Shown: piece by piece, positions 41,101-45,500 of the stretch | Layout of the letters: every line of letters starts with the position of its first letter | Position numbering within the stretch: position 1 is the first letter of the stretch | NCBI GenBank assembly: GCA_002479805.1 | Contig: DLPB01000020.1 | Span: forward strand, 62,001 to 126,000 | Direction of reading: 5' to 3' | Source of the DNA: Micrococcales bacterium UBA7469 | GTDB lineage: Bacteria > Actinomycetota > Actinomycetes > Actinomycetales > Microbacteriaceae | Length of the DNA: 64,000 nt | The notes under the pieces: generated by a model | Database searches by the model: none | Told to the model about the DNA's origin: nothing | The model's input: the letters and a program-made list of their open reading frames with translations, nothing else | Made by a program: the position numbers and the translations under genes

Positions 41101-42380
41101 TTACCAAGGGTGTTAGAGGAAGCAGCACCGTTATTTCCTTGACCCGGCGTTCCAAGACCTGCAGTGCCGGTGGAGTACTCACCCGCCTTACCACCACCGG
41201 ATCCACCATTGCCACCGCTGCGAAGGGAGGTGTCGGTATTGACCGAATCACCACCAGAACCTCCACCGAGAACAGCTATGGAGCCCATTTTGCTGTCTTG
41301 GCCATTTCGGGCAGCTGTAATGCCATTGTCAGCGCCGAAGCCGCCTTGACCCACAACGATCGAGTAGGTGACCGCAGGATCAAGACTCACGGTGTAGGAG
41401 GTAGTGAGACCTCCGGCACCACCACCACCACCTTCATCGCCACCGCCGCCACCGCCGCCAGCGACTACGAGTGTCCTCGCATTTTTAGCTCTGGTTGGCG
41501 GCTTCCAGCCACCAAGGCCTGGTAGATACGTTCTGGGAAATGCGACAAACGTGTCTCCACCAGCCAAGTAGCTGACTTGCTTTACATCTTTGAAAATTAC
41601 TGATGACTTTCCGGAGAGATTTGCGCTGCCGTATCGGTCATGAACGGTAAGCCCTGATCCCTGATTGAAATCCCAGTAACTCGCTGGGGTGTTCGGTGCT
41701 GTTGGTCGGGTGTGCATGTCGGTGGCCATGGCAGACGCGCGATCAGACTGCCAAAGTCGAACTTCGTCAACCTGGCCATCAAAAAAAGATGCGGCTGACG
41801 AATCGGCCATGTCGCCAGCCCAGGCTCCGATTCCAAAATATTTATTATTTACAACACCGGAATCTTGACGACTACCTCGAGAATGGACCAACTGCCCATC
41901 GATGTAGAAAAGTGCATTGTTCGAGGTCAGCACCAAACCAACATGCACCCATTGACCCTGTCGAACGGGGATGTTGGTATTTGTGAGCCCCCCAGCCCAA
42001 GAGCTGCCATTACCGGTGTAATACTTCCAAACACCGTTTTGGGCGACAATTGCAAATTTATGCTCCATATTCATGAGCACTCGATCGTTGGCCTGGTTGC
42101 TAGAAACTACGGGGCCAGGGTTCACCCACAATTGCACGGAGTATGGGTTAGTTCCCGTTGGCTGGGGTAAAGAAGAGTATGTAGCGCCCAAAAGCGTTGT
42201 GCTTGAAGTGGCGGACAGCGACACCGCATAGTCAATTTCAGAGTCAGACCCATCGGCAGCCGACTGCGCACTGAGGAAGCTGGTGATGGCCATCACACCG
42301 GCCAGCAGCAGACCGACAACGGCAAACCCAAAGGAGCGCAACCACTTGGTCGCTCCTCTGGCTAACTGCAGCTCGGTCAT
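18783..42380 (-). CDS. Giant modular surface protein (about 7865 aa) with polytopic C-terminal membrane anchor
   Basis: A single uninterrupted frame. In order, with approximate residues: signal peptide 1-45; LamG 51-264; glycine-rich domain 301-546; second LamG 547-781; second glycine-rich domain 801-1061; one Ig-like domain 1071-1164; six haemagglutinin-like modules 1167-3634; about 25 Ig-like domains 3644-6477; five Cys-paired modules 6484-6914; FN3 domains 6914-7257; Pro/Thr stalk 7261-7331; Ala-rich and acidic linker and about 11 membrane spans 7411-7865. No LPXTG motif is seen. The ATG at 42380 has GAGAGA upstream and the signal peptide begins just after it, while 42461 would lie in the upstream terminator. 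The likely role is a cell-attached adhesin or tether; ligand unknown. It shares blocks with the adjacent 2143-aa gene and ends in a 4-bp overlap with zupT. Confidence 0.9.
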   Translation of the reverse strand: MTELQLARGATKWLRSFGFAVVGLLLAGVMAITSFLSAQSAADGSDSEIDYAVSLSATSSTTLLGATYSSLPQPTGTNPYSVQLWVNPGPVVSSNQANDRVLMNMEHKFAIVAQNGVWKYYTGNGSSWAGGLTNTNIPVRQGQWVHVGLVLTSNNALFYIDGQLVHSRGSRQDSGVVNNKYFGIGAWAGDMADSSAASFFDGQVDEVRLWQSDRASAMATDMHTRPTAPNTPASYWDFNQGSGLTVHDRYGSANLSGKSSVIFKDVKQVSYLAGGDTFVAFPRTYLPGLGGWKPPTRAKNARTLVVAGGGGGGGDEGGGGGAGGLTTSYTVSLDPAVTYSIVVGQGGFGADNGITAARNGQDSKMGSIAVLGGGSGGDSVNTDTSLRSGGNGGSGGGKAGEYSTGTAGLGTPGQGNNGAASSNTLGNGGGGAGASASGLNGGAGLAIDFVPTVSAQAFSIGHVSGNAVFFAGGGGGGKGNSVDGSPGTGGTGGGSGGNGSGSATGEVLPNSGGGGGGGGGNFAQGSWNVAYSGKSGAAGVVVIRYSAEQDLAWDKNNTPQSFAYTNSNVIPATGNWTYEAWYYLDANDVTSGFKGIFSQMDTGSAYSQRASLWLTGGYLHYTFGGNVFDTLRNFQFLQDRWYHIAMSRNSNDVEIYIDGVKMVDQPVTWGAIGSEFAIGGARQWDLAYAELSGAIDQVKVWGTALDEANLQASMHTYSTSGVTGTLRAHYDFNEYEPGVVRDRSGNNNHLVFNSDVVGGYLAANFSDGFILDRGTAFTQQSFLRFKRSYLTATGGYTLPSGITNFKVAAVAGGGGGGSMVGGGGGAGGFTESQKLTFGQQTIRVVVGQGGPGAVLFGSSTDTYVGTSTDNPGRSYGASRLANNGQASIVGSITVAGGGRGATLEEPNKGITVAQGLAGAGGSGGGGGGINDGNNAHIGGAGTAGQGNAGGTTAGGDWQTSGGGGASAPGAAGTAAQAGNGGAGRISSISGTATAYAGGGGGSRHNTGTGHGTGGVGGGGAGANILATNASPNTGGGGGGAGGDWASDSYGGNGGSGVVLLSWGSLLEVTESPVGSRPGQAFANPIRVQFTDLSGNLVQTSGLVSVTASAGVLQFNGTALTQSFTVNAVNGIATFTGLGFTSSVSSAQTLVFTSDAFIATSLVVSPNSYPANVNIADGVTTQGTFLGGEFYANSGTGTTNIRASDLMRHMASFSTVISASGNINVAADVTTSATASLTLRANGSISLSANVDMQLNGGDLILWSDSDNNGAGYIRSEERVVLNTVAGSTTAITGGGDLYLAGGLDTNADGLPDGYARSVAGLNNGDAIQLGRDNSTSAFAAYSGGGDLVVKGQSSRRMAINLLGQMIFESGNGRLIFEALSTSTTNLDGGNTHAFEHLAVPGSPSLFESFSSHSQAISIVGLSTGTNDDSAGVSFLRGTSAGDTVVSSKGQGGVYISGRNQQTNAPSLRFRGITFHAVTSSVVIEARGSGNGNDIAVIDFLSEPSLFGATSTLTSSANLILRGDAFSNQTNAGYSTSGEVVFEPYTGGFEAALDLGTGFKPSAGVSSLRIGKPGHLSGSAVVNQSTGSVRVSAPISISGPISVYGTILTLNESIQSTRAGSQILLRSVDEIHVTGSRQVRTNGGHIVLWSDSDNNSAGFVRLLGNATLCSTASTCGTSTTGGGDIVIGGGLASTTDSTRPAGFAAGAGTGYNAIGTSNTTGVQLGTLQVVNSGAKIYSAGGNVTIRGRMFSSLGTAWGAGIAFLSGTEIFSGNGKIELVGETTGAGGSFSDGPMEFNAWGPGTTSIRSLSTASDAILVEGRQSGSAPGDGVWGGNAGTTISTPGGFILRADQINEGLDLDLSVSGTVAIEPYGTNFRNTSTGTNFIPKFGGAGDVKFTVPPTLLRVGSVSNSNQIVFQGNSTFNYPVEFIGNEIDIDAGVKLTNTASGADIVLKSKRWIDINDGTSTSFTDIQTNDGDIVIWTNAFDGGAGYFLLGIYGELNTANGDASKTRSGGGRVTIGGGSAVDADGHPTGPIPGANVAGRQFALWLEDNSKIYSGGGLVDINISQSQAVAAALAEPSSLIWSGTGRIDVTVNQGAASNGLRMNGNSWISAATASPAISINTRISGNYYHIYNDANNPFTLASIATTGGGISISAVTPTATNTTIYIWGWNILSRAGAIHISTSGVVNWISSEARALGAKSSTDVVSSSANITLRSPQIQDTTANSSSTMSTSGTVSILPAGDNFTGDVQTQFNVASGDFVFGNLATINSASTTIKISGDVTADGTITVAGNAITLDKGYDLISTRAGSTVMLKAKQWIDIDNGTTSLTQTNDADFSIIQSNNSDIVLWSDADANQEGLIWVSHNTRINSANGVYSYGPVSGGGNIYMAGGAADSNDRPAGFAYDSGARNESANNQIAVGFGKFVDVFTGGGDLIIRAFGKNAGLSAFSFQSLDEVVTGNGRILIDARSIGGVEAFEYFAEAESEAGALFSSHATAVPAISISASISGTSAQAMRLYTQNSANPTTIQSLANSGGGVAITSNLGSVTTVTGTYLAATNLLSANGAITFSSNAVLNYTYQGYTQHWGARSGTSVSNTAADVSFLVNGLDGANNTVNISTSGAVSIQPFASTFGWDVELWHNLTGASSYLVGSNSLINTATYDVRPYGKVTASGPVEIYGKNIYWTADKDHKTSGLGSRMLLKAKDDIFVPDGSGTTDASHTIFQTNQGDLVFWSDADGSGAGGVTIGNYNQFTTDNGAKSKLAVSGGGDIVFGGGATADTNGFPAGYAQNGVNNNGDRGLQLQLYLGFYTGGGDLLWKGRGTTFGIALYRDAEIFTGTGKVNIDAVSTGTGGTYGFAFIDVDFGSAAGWNGPLTIVSHSTASPAINFNGVTAGTGQGTRLYGSDTANVITIASTAASGGGINIYGEAPSASSNDVTVLRVRLLSRTGAITISGNVNAVQMDAAKAADSYYGSLAGSPYVSTSSANVTILMNEHDFDDSSHYFKTSGDVAILPSVGNFFAADFTPAFSTDGIRNLTIGKKPLSADTSRTLTINGTHTVSGVISLNAGQIALNRNLNSTGVDGAITVTALGFIETATNLSFRTNGGDQIFWADSDANGVGHARFNTSNSLLSSGGDITVAGGLDDGGASSSISGRVAGDGLPDGFVSDGTNTVYRAGLEFQDGRNIQSSGGDIFLAGQGGGTAGDRYGIATMFGTTDAGTGKISVWARLKSGTSGEYNFGWFAAKDSTNGWTHVRGGADTWRSAATTSDAIYFNVDTSAGSGAYSSGINAEFPASTSGGTIPGFRVAATGAGGGITLIAKGPNSSLNRTDDGMGAPVHLQLAEFIAVSGPILVEGRTTAANPAHEAISIAEGRNEANAKTYFGSSPEAGSLVTTSSSTVTLRGDSAMFRDATLDNRAVVNTSGTFTFEPTSASFAEPESFDGWVVNATNVVLGKSGNTSVLQTSEGLSVSGQVTIFGGNVTVNQPITASSAVTVVADAITISATTNTAQGVLTMRPQTAGVAIDLGTETSGRMSLTQTEINLLTAQTVRIGASSSGGISVSAALTFASNKFTNIRLTTPGNVTGNFVITAPNLAIDAGGNVNLPGSNSVAGNIAISASASVTYSSAVSYSPAVVDGVNAVFGVGRAISLTNSPSVEQANEFLAVTFNPPPQVLVKDAYNLVLDGNNRLAYQYTASATVTTGSGTVTGLTSSSRVGGNITYNAIKVLAGTGTYGFALNVQVDANTTLTVSSADYNVMAGEPGRLFVTATDTTSVVGQAGFSFTVAVEDTFGNRITIGDNKNITVSATVSGTTAAITAGRQVRADDSGLATFSDLVITGSVSDTISVSFTVTYTRLSDNQVTTVSSSVSAITLTHGAAADIEMTTSATARSGIAFGSQPIVRINDAYGNLVTTGSQSTQTVRLAASGATLSGTVAISASGGIAAFSGIALEGLAGSKTLTAEVSSPATFSVSNTVALTFGNASQLTLERAAAGAANRIAFTTQPQIALRDSAGNIVTGVTAAIGFTVSPNITVTSGTASVNTASGIATFASTYLSGTVGNYTLSYSVAGASASSIATVSQTLVLSHGNVTSMAFISQPTAARAGVTLSEPVVVIRTDADGNRITTGSYSSGSARLSIGLGAGLSLSGTVTASFSEGVATFSNVSVIGTATVNVRIRVDSIEYINHFPSTSLFSLTAGVPSQLVISSGQPASVSAGVTQSSNLSLQVKDAWNNLASQSDTVSVAIAAVESLNETVVKKTIGNFTISPLVTSLSLSRDLFTLTLAGDYKFRIVPSTLPTIFTRDFSIRNAAAAKLVITQNMPATISSGLTFSPVLRVQVRDVFDNPVLDSVTTVSATLASGTMQSISGATASNTLGSSYIDFTDLSLSGATGTKQLRLTATNTGTPINATFVNTAQFALANGTAHALSVSATAVSVANRATISDLVIRVVDAAGNVIPDSTAQINGSVSGVTLSGTAVRFATDGVATYSGLVLSGAAGTYDLGFSSTGLAAATVSVTLAHGEASYVTITSSATAKNAQALASQPVVKIYDADGNLVNTGGQSTQTVELVVSPGTLTGVTAISASGGIATFSGVAIEGSTGSKTITGRIYSPVTLAANQVVELGVGVATKLTLETSGAGAASGYALTTQPVLALRDSSNNLVTGVAHNLVASINPAASLSGTTVAINTTTGTATFTALSISGVVGNYSISFAIEGASSSAVARASQDIQLTHGDAVALRMVSQPTNATAGVTMSPLVVEVIDARGNRVTTGVNSSKTITAWGTYQSAATLVGTNAVSLSAGVATFDNLAATLGANGNIKIGIQVSGINHVFYSNNIFLAPNVGTQLALDSTAAANRVAGVAQASDYILRLLDAYGNTTNATSTVSVVVAAVSASDGVTVRRTVGTFNIVSGSSVVIIPKNNFFVQQVGDYKFRFSASGLVAAYTSQFTITNAAADKLVYLENAPASIQSGLSFSPAIRVQVQDTYNNPVVNATVSVSVTSQSGAISSITGGVVQNTLGDSIIEFPNLAVSGLNGSAQLKLVASAPGTNLNARTYNTNVFQITSGDPYQLSLSATSLSVANRTALSTLSVKVLDRTGNLVANSTAQVSVALSGATLSGTANVFASGGISTFSSLAVSGAVGSYDLSVTSTGLVGATVSITVTHGAARSIDFSSPSTSRNALTTSEIVAKILDADGNLVTSGSESTQNITLSVSDAVLSGTTNLAATAGVATFSNVAITGLVGTKNLSAAITSPFAISASNQISLQFGNAHSLDLTTQAQGFENSEFFTAAPEVTVRDVSGNAVSASGMVIRVAVATATLSGSVTASADTSVASFASNLKLRGVAGNHTLIFTAEGTSSSGVISTSQQITLTHGMPNQLEISSHQTATRVGLNFTPQPQLRILDDSGNLVSNSSLVVSVTANGADLAGTTTASAVYGVAEYTGLKLVGSASSVVTLSYSIVSNGTTISATTSVQLLAGTAVATSLSWTATDVRTRVAPSYSPLIELFDEFGNKVISDNSSTAVAKLYRNGTLVTQSAQTFTAASGEITFANLALRAEPRAGYYYQFEVVGQSAVTTSEFVILPGPVAKLEINREPSAGTAPNLTRTGEALSQQPIIRLLDQDDNLVTTETATTLSAAIDSGVGGSLLTSSASVVNGIATFNQLALVGVVETPTQSAEVYRLKFNYGAISSSPSAQLSVMHNVANRISIVRDAADGRSGLIFDTTPQVVLLDRYGNRVFKDPAVTIIGNPQVQSGSGSAANVNNNQGVRNTAGVYTFQMGISGLVTNTYEINFYKQGGGVTSATQTGITITHGIANKIGFLRLPSSTDSNQVRSKTGEALKVQPVIEVQDAAGNRVLDSADVITATLNVTPRGNRDILKNYTVSATAGVATFSNLAMVVDPSQVYRLNFSYGSNQHTAEVDLQVTHADAEYLGISTSPVAGNKTGDSLVQSPTIVVYDFDGNRTTSLTGVTISASVVVDSGYVESNGLASVTGGIATFQNLTLVAPPGENQQLRFTLLGAVNSASAAVLSPNSQNLSFTFADPTKLRVSQQPSSLAVAAELLGTQPMVRVEDRYGNLVTNFVGSVDVTVAGSGGRLVDGSDSTIASVSALVVNGVATYNSLRIEGSPSTTYNLQFASTGLTGTSSQNISISPTAPASIVMQTQPVGGVTAESLSVQPIAKLLDRFGNLVTTDNSTQVTVALVAGPNRPGGASAVVGGTTTVTVVGGVATFTDLTFTGATNRNYVLGFTAGSFSVNANAIQVSPAAAAYLEWIREPIAQRTGEAMGTQPVLRLMDFDGNIAASTSATIVASVSIGGGYIEAGTSSQAVNGIVSFSGLTLVATPSVSQRLTFTATTASGSFAITTSTNLVVSHSTASYMVPQSPYVQGGRQGAVLPTQPKLFLYDRFGNKAIYDSSTVVTATIGSGIGGAISGSNTATAVNGEVQFTGLAATGSPGVNYTLNFAASGGFSLADTTSFTVFKTAEINLSYSPVIYSASKSVSPAIKYTDSTEHSISFTVTTPSICSVNSSTGVVTVLGAGNCVVRASVADGTYYKSNTKDVTLVIAKAPQAPLALTNNDYVDFGQALTLTAVGGSGTATTRFASIGDDCRIIGNTLFLQGNATEDLTPTCTIFAARSGDANHLQIVSEMMDITVLRVAQQPLAIGNSRAIAVGDMELFTVGGSGTGSVSYTVTDAGTAQCSVAGSVLSAARNGVCEVSAQKAQDVNYNLATSPAITFTFSKQVQQVSFTSALPLMPLAGQTYQATATASSGLSVSFNISLGQEIQASANTSYSPAVCTMSSSVSGQVLFLRSGFCEITATQSGNNVYASNFAKQRFEIGRQNQTINFEILTDKTYGSPSWRLGAQASSGLDVSYTVSAGITACSVTQNGIVTLLAEGKCQIVASQAGNGSWAPAPDVSRLFFVEPDLAGAPAVVSAAVGNQWFTLGYTAPSYQGGSAVQRYRLEVTDVNNNKYVNSACTVTAPLVCTIAGLPNGVAYTARIAAITNAGIGQYSPVTVPLTPSRAEMSVTQLSANVSSGGLDMTWETPVAIEGNFQRYEVYVWVTGSEQPTTPTTTVTNSSSSTISVSINQIASAAPTVAPAVFVQPQLNVVTSYYRTTSNVFVFGTVQHRPMGFVSLASNQQLASTTSAKVGYTMKVVTITDTYSSSQTINTANGVKIGLLAPAAPTQLTLDTLDPSKIIVSWGAPTSDGGFAIEDYDVQVNGQTICANIQVRMCEVGTLSPSVTYNVSVKARNALGLGEAAVASYTTPAPPAVATITPAPVTTTPTVSPTVSPTVSPTPKPSVSPTVKPTPTPTVKPTPTVKPTPGVTPKPTVTPTPTPSETGEPAVPVAPGTGGDGGSSTPGGSDGTPTGPGQATGPQTSSEPIIETGPVANPAIGATGDDTVLQEFSPLGTPESIAAIVELAMKSIVIAAAAAAALGAAAAAAAGGASAAGGSSASSSSSGGASKPESEDSDEDLAELEVAQDQIELIEENWGDKLDWFKSRWLTFLDKLTHDLTLMLAPISPLIAKVINDGAYLRAMLGSTTLLLPFAGIGLALMAVIENSGEIFAPTWYLMLAIALLGLFDAFAGFVATLVFLVGTVIAAGNLPDISQVRTLMGVMIVAIGPAMLATAFRTLRKSPARDLDSWWERIVDLAIAPLMAGWSVMTMVSVMPSISGLTLNMANHVTDFGIAIAIAAAFRVLLEEGAARYFPARLNKINPTELPDSPLVQKATALLIRYGIWVVLSGAIVGFGWQAFVGSALFLLPTIVGWYQNRFPNVPWIWRILPTGVPGLAFTILVASGSSAALSIWLGTTPAFAELSFVILPLPLLVLSVLSMFGREGATENEIRIAQRNHWVYRIGGVLMLLVTLKLTGII
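20390..20615 (-). repeat. Pro/Thr-rich stalk with short tandem repeats
   Basis: The segment encodes repeats of TVSP, TVKP and TPTP units, about 70 residues between the last FN3 domain and the membrane domain. It would form an extended, probably glycosylated, wall-spanning stalk. At DNA level it is a run of closely similar 12- to 18-base units and so is prone to length change. Confidence 0.75.
21640..22930 (-). repeat. Five Cys-paired modules of the giant protein
   Basis: Five modules of about 85 residues each hold two Cys, as in SICSVNSSTGVVTVLGAGNC, DDCRIIGN and AQCSVAGSVLSAARNGVC, and end in a linker of the form F/I-x-K-x3-Q. Paired cysteines outside the membrane suggest one disulfide per module. 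The same five-module block precedes the FN3 domains in the neighbouring 2143-aa protein. Confidence 0.7.
22950..25974 (-). repeat. Nine further Ig-like domains of the giant protein
   Basis: Nine domains carry the strand motif P-x5-D-xx-GN, for example PLIELFDEFGNKV, PIIRLLDQDDNLVTT, PQVVLLDRYGNRV, PMVRVEDRYGNLVT and PKLFLYDRFGNKA, each followed by GVATF or GIATF and a final S-x-x-Y-x-L-x-F strand. Spacing is about 330 bases. They do not fall into the A-F order of the preceding blocks and look like an independent expansion. Confidence 0.7.
25975..26915 (-). repeat. Ig-like block, partial copy 3 (types A-C)
   Basis: After THGAARS the sequence resumes with type A (VAKILDADGNLVTSGSES), type B (APEVTVRDVSGNAV) and type C (QPQLRILDDSGNLVSN). 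It then changes to unrelated Ig-like domains at about 25975. Only half of the six-domain order is present. The copy is more diverged than copies 1 and 2 are from each other, as judged by eye. Confidence 0.7.
26916..28837 (-). repeat. Ig-like six-domain block, copy 2
   Basis: The order A-F is repeated with the same type-specific features: A SQPVVKIYDADGNLVNTG, B TTQPVLALRDSSNN, C LVVEVIDARGNRVTTG, D ILRLLDAYGNTTN with VRRTVGTF, E VQDTYNNPVV with VQNTLGDSIIEF, and F SVKVLDRTGNLVANSTAQ. The block is about 641 residues, within a few residues of copy 1, and starts after LAHGEA. This indicates duplication of a whole 1.92-kb segment rather than of single domains. Confidence 0.8.
28838..30767 (-). 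repeat. Ig-like six-domain block, copy 1
   Basis: Six consecutive Ig-like domains of distinct type, here called A to F. The marker strands are A SQPIVRINDAYGNLVTTG, B TTQPQIALRDSAGN, C EPVVVIRTDADGNRITTG, D LSLQVKDAWNN with a KKTIGNF segment, E VRDVFDNPVL with ASNTLGSSYIDF, and F VIRVVDAAGNVIPDSTAQ. The block begins after the linker LTHGAA and spans about 643 residues. The same A-F order recurs immediately downstream. Confidence 0.8.
31480..38880 (-). repeat. Six degenerate ~1.1-kb haemagglutinin-like modules
   Basis: Six copies of a motif of the form TNxGDIVLWSDADxxGAG, followed by GGGDI-xx-GGG and then PAGF/PDGY, are centred near 38590, 37431, 36434, 35321, 34178 and 33044. The spacings are 1159, 997, 1113, 1143 and 1134 bases. 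Between them recur SRTGAI, ANITLRSP and FxPxxxNF-type segments. The short Ser/Thr/Gly-rich strands suggest a right-handed beta-helix as in TpsA/FhaB-type haemagglutinins. Domain boundaries are approximate and copies are diverged in sequence. Confidence 0.7.
39200..42230 (-). repeat. Duplicated LamG plus glycine-rich unit at the N-terminus of the giant protein
   Basis: Two LamG-like domains (about 41590-42230 and 40040-40740) are each followed by a glycine-rich domain (40745-41480 and 39200-39980). Conserved LamG features are QVDEVRLW and AIDQVKVW followed by YWDFN and HYDFNEYEPG. The glycine-rich parts contain VVAGGGGGGG, IVVGQGGFG/RVVVGQGGPG and end VVVIRYS/VVLLSWG. They resemble Gly-rich domains found in phage fibres and large bacterial surface proteins. 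On the plus strand these stretches are rich in CCACCACCG runs. Confidence 0.75.
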
Positions 42381-42444
42381 AGTCTCTCTCGTTTTCAGGC
42401 ATGGCAAAGCACACCCTTTAGGCCCTTCAATTTTATTTGGAGAG

Positions 42445-42472
42445 AAAAAACTGTCCCCCAAGATGTGGGGGT
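42445..42472 (-). terminator. Intrinsic terminator after the 2143-aa surface-protein gene
   Basis: Read on the minus strand, CCCCC-ACATCTT-GGGGG is followed by ACAG and six T, 49 bases past the stop codon of the 2143-aa gene. It separates that gene from the giant gene, which therefore needs its own promoter. TAAAAT on the minus strand near 42430-42436 is a weak -10 candidate for it. Confidence 0.8.
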
Positions 42473-42520
42473 AGCCGTATCCAGGCTGGGATTGGAATTG
42501 GTGTCACTGCCCATCGGCAG

Positions 42521-45500
42521 TTATTTGACTCGAACTTGCGAGACCAGCACCAAGACTCTGTCGATATAAACCTGCACGGTTGCGACTTTGTTCCTGGTGA
42601 GCTTCTTGAGGTTGTAGGTGTAACCACTTGCCAATTGATCAACCACCTTCCAGGTGTTACCAATCTTGAAAGACAGTCGTTTGCCGGCGTGGGCCTTGGT
42701 GTAGACCGCAACATAGCCGTTGAAAGTGCCGACAGTAACTTTGGATTTGGAAGGCAAATCAGTTGAGACAACTTCAAAGAGACTGTTGATGCTGATGTTT
42801 CCAAAGTCACCGATCAATGTGATGGTTGGATCGCCAGGTTTTACCCCTACTGGGATTCGAAGCGTTATCAGCCCAGCGTTATTGACAAAGAAGCTGGCGG
42901 CAATGCCATCGACCTTGATTTCCTTGATTTGATCAAGCGCAGCGCCATAGAGCCGAACCGAGCTGTTGACCTTGACCTGGCTTGAACCTGTCACGCCAAT
43001 AATGTTTGGCTTGATATTTCCAGGGGCAGTGATGACACCGCCGGTTGAACCGGATACCGGAGTGACTGTCGAAAGGTAGCTCACGATTGTGATGCTGGTG
43101 GATGCGGCACTGCTTGCACCGGCATCGTTCTCCGCCACCACTCCCAGGTTGACAGTTCCGTTGCTTGGGCGAAGTAGCTCGCATGAGGTTGAACTGGCTG
43201 AGGTCAAAATGCAAACTGTGCTGCCGTCTTTGGTTACGACATAGCGATCGATTGGATTGCCGCCATCGAAAGTGGGTGGCTGCCAGGCCACGACAATCCG
43301 GGTCCCGGAATCAAATGCGACAACCGATGCTGGAGCATCTGGAACGGTGAATGGCACCTGTCTGACCTCCGCAGTATTGGATTGCAGCTCAAGTGTATTG
43401 ATGCTCGTTACGGTGGTTACCTTGACGTCATAGGCGACACCATTTTGAAGACCCGTGATCAAGTATGAATTTGATGCCTGGCTACCGATGGTGGCACCCG
43501 GTGAACCATTGGCTTGGTATTGCTGACCCGGTGCTCGCCAGAAGATTCGATACTGGTCAAAGTTACCTCCACCCAAACTGGTGGCCGGGTTCCAATGCAG
43601 TCGAAGTGAACCGTTCCCCTCAATCGCAATCAGGTTTGAAACTGCCTCCGGGTTGGCGGCCGGAATGATCTGCGATGAGCTTGCAGAAAGTGCGCCTAGG
43701 CCTGCCTGGGTGATTGCGGCAACACGAAGTACATAGGTCTGGCCGTTGGTTAGGCCAATTACCGAGCAGGATTGCGTGCTGCCAGATCTGGCCACGCAGC
43801 CGGTATTGGTGGAGGCCAACGTGCCATCAAGCTGATAGGCCCTGAGTTCGTAGGCGCTAACCGTGCCGCCGCCCAGGTAGCTAGGGGTAAAGAATGATGC
43901 ATTTAGCTGGCGATCACCAAAGGACACCGAACCAATAAATGGAGCTCCCGCTGGATTGGCTGTGACCTCAAAGTGTCGAGTAATTGAAACTGGGGCATAA
44001 ACACTATTTCCACCCTGGGTTGCAACTACCGCACAATCGCCAACGTTCTTGATGGTCACAATGCCATTGCTCGAAACATCACAAGCGTCGTTGGTCGTTT
44101 GAGCGGACTCTGAATAGCTAATGGCTAGCTGCGATGACACCGTTGCAGAGAGGCTGAAGGCCAGCGATCCCCAACTGCGATTGGAAAGCGGCGAGAAGGT
44201 CATGGTCTGGTTGATCTTGCCTACCGACACCGTTTGACTGATTGTTGCGGCGGCAAGGTAAGAACCATTGCCTGACTGTGAGGCTTGAATTACACAGTCA
44301 CCGGATCCGCTGAAGGTAACGATGCTGCTGCTCAACGAACACAGCCCCGAGGCGATCGAGTAAGTGATACTCAACTGGCTGGATGCGGTGGCCTCGAGTG
44401 AGTAAGTCGAGCCAGCCAGATACTGGGCTTGAGGCTGCGATACCCAGTTCAAAATTTGGCCAATTTTGCTAACTGTTATGACCTGATGCGATGAGGTTGC
44501 CGCGTCATAGTTTGTTGAAGCTGCTCGAGTGGCATAGATCTGGCAGGTTCCCGAGCTAGAAGCCGTCAGAGCACCGGTTGCCGAGTCGATGGCACAACCG
44601 GTCGTGCCCTGCGATTGCACGTGATAACTCAACGAACCTGTGCCAGAACCACCGGCGGCAGACACCGTGAAACTTTGGTTGACATCCATGGTGTTGCCAG
44701 AGGTAATCACGATGGCCGACTGCGAGATCTTGCTCACCGCGATGCTGAGCGCAGTTGCTCCCGGCATATCTAGATAGACCGAATCTCCCAGCAGGGTGAT
44801 GGCAACACTGCAGCTATCGCCAACGCTACCTACGGTCAGGGTGTAGCCGGTCACCGCACAAGAGTTAGCGGTGCCTGATGTCGAGAATACGTAGGAGTTA
44901 CTTCCCGGCGCAGTGATGTTGGTGCGCAAATCGAATGTGCTGCCAAATGGCACCGTGAGGCTGCCGTTTACCCAACTGGGAGCGGTGCGAGAAATCTTGT
45001 CAATTTGGAAACTGGTGTTGGCCGTGCCGCGAGCAAAAGAGCCGCTGGAGGCCAAGGTTACCGAGATCTCACACAGCCCACCGCCTACCGGAGTTACGGT
45101 GCCGGAAGAGGCATTTCCCGTGACCGTGCAAATTGCCGGGTTTGAACTGGTCCAGGTAACGTCAGTGGTCGGGTTGTCCTTGGTCAGGTTGATGGTCTTA
45201 GTGGTGGCACTAAAGCTAAAGGCTGCAACTGAAGACAGTGAGATGTTTCCTGCACTCGGCATGAAGTAAAACGCAACCAGGCCATCGGCACCTGCGGCAC
45301 CGGCTCTCGAAATCAACGCCTCGGAGTCATACGATCCACCGCCACCGCCGCCACCGAGGTTGGCTAGCCCTGCCGATGCAGGCACTGCAGTGCTGCCATT
45401 GTGCCAGCCACCTGAACCACCGGTTGCTGTCGTGGATCCAGTGCAGTACTGCGAACGCGGCTCCCATTGGAAGTAAACGTCGTTGGCCACCTCTCGGTTT

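Noticed and set aside
38880..41480. Regularly spaced CCACCACCG tracts that superficially resemble a repeat array
   Set aside because: The units are irregular in length and translate to glycine-rich protein on the minus strand. There are no constant direct repeats with unique spacers, so this is not a CRISPR array.
42381..42461. Longer start for the giant protein at 42461
   Set aside because: The first extra codons fall within the terminator hairpin of the upstream gene, and the signal peptide starts naturally after the ATG at 42380.
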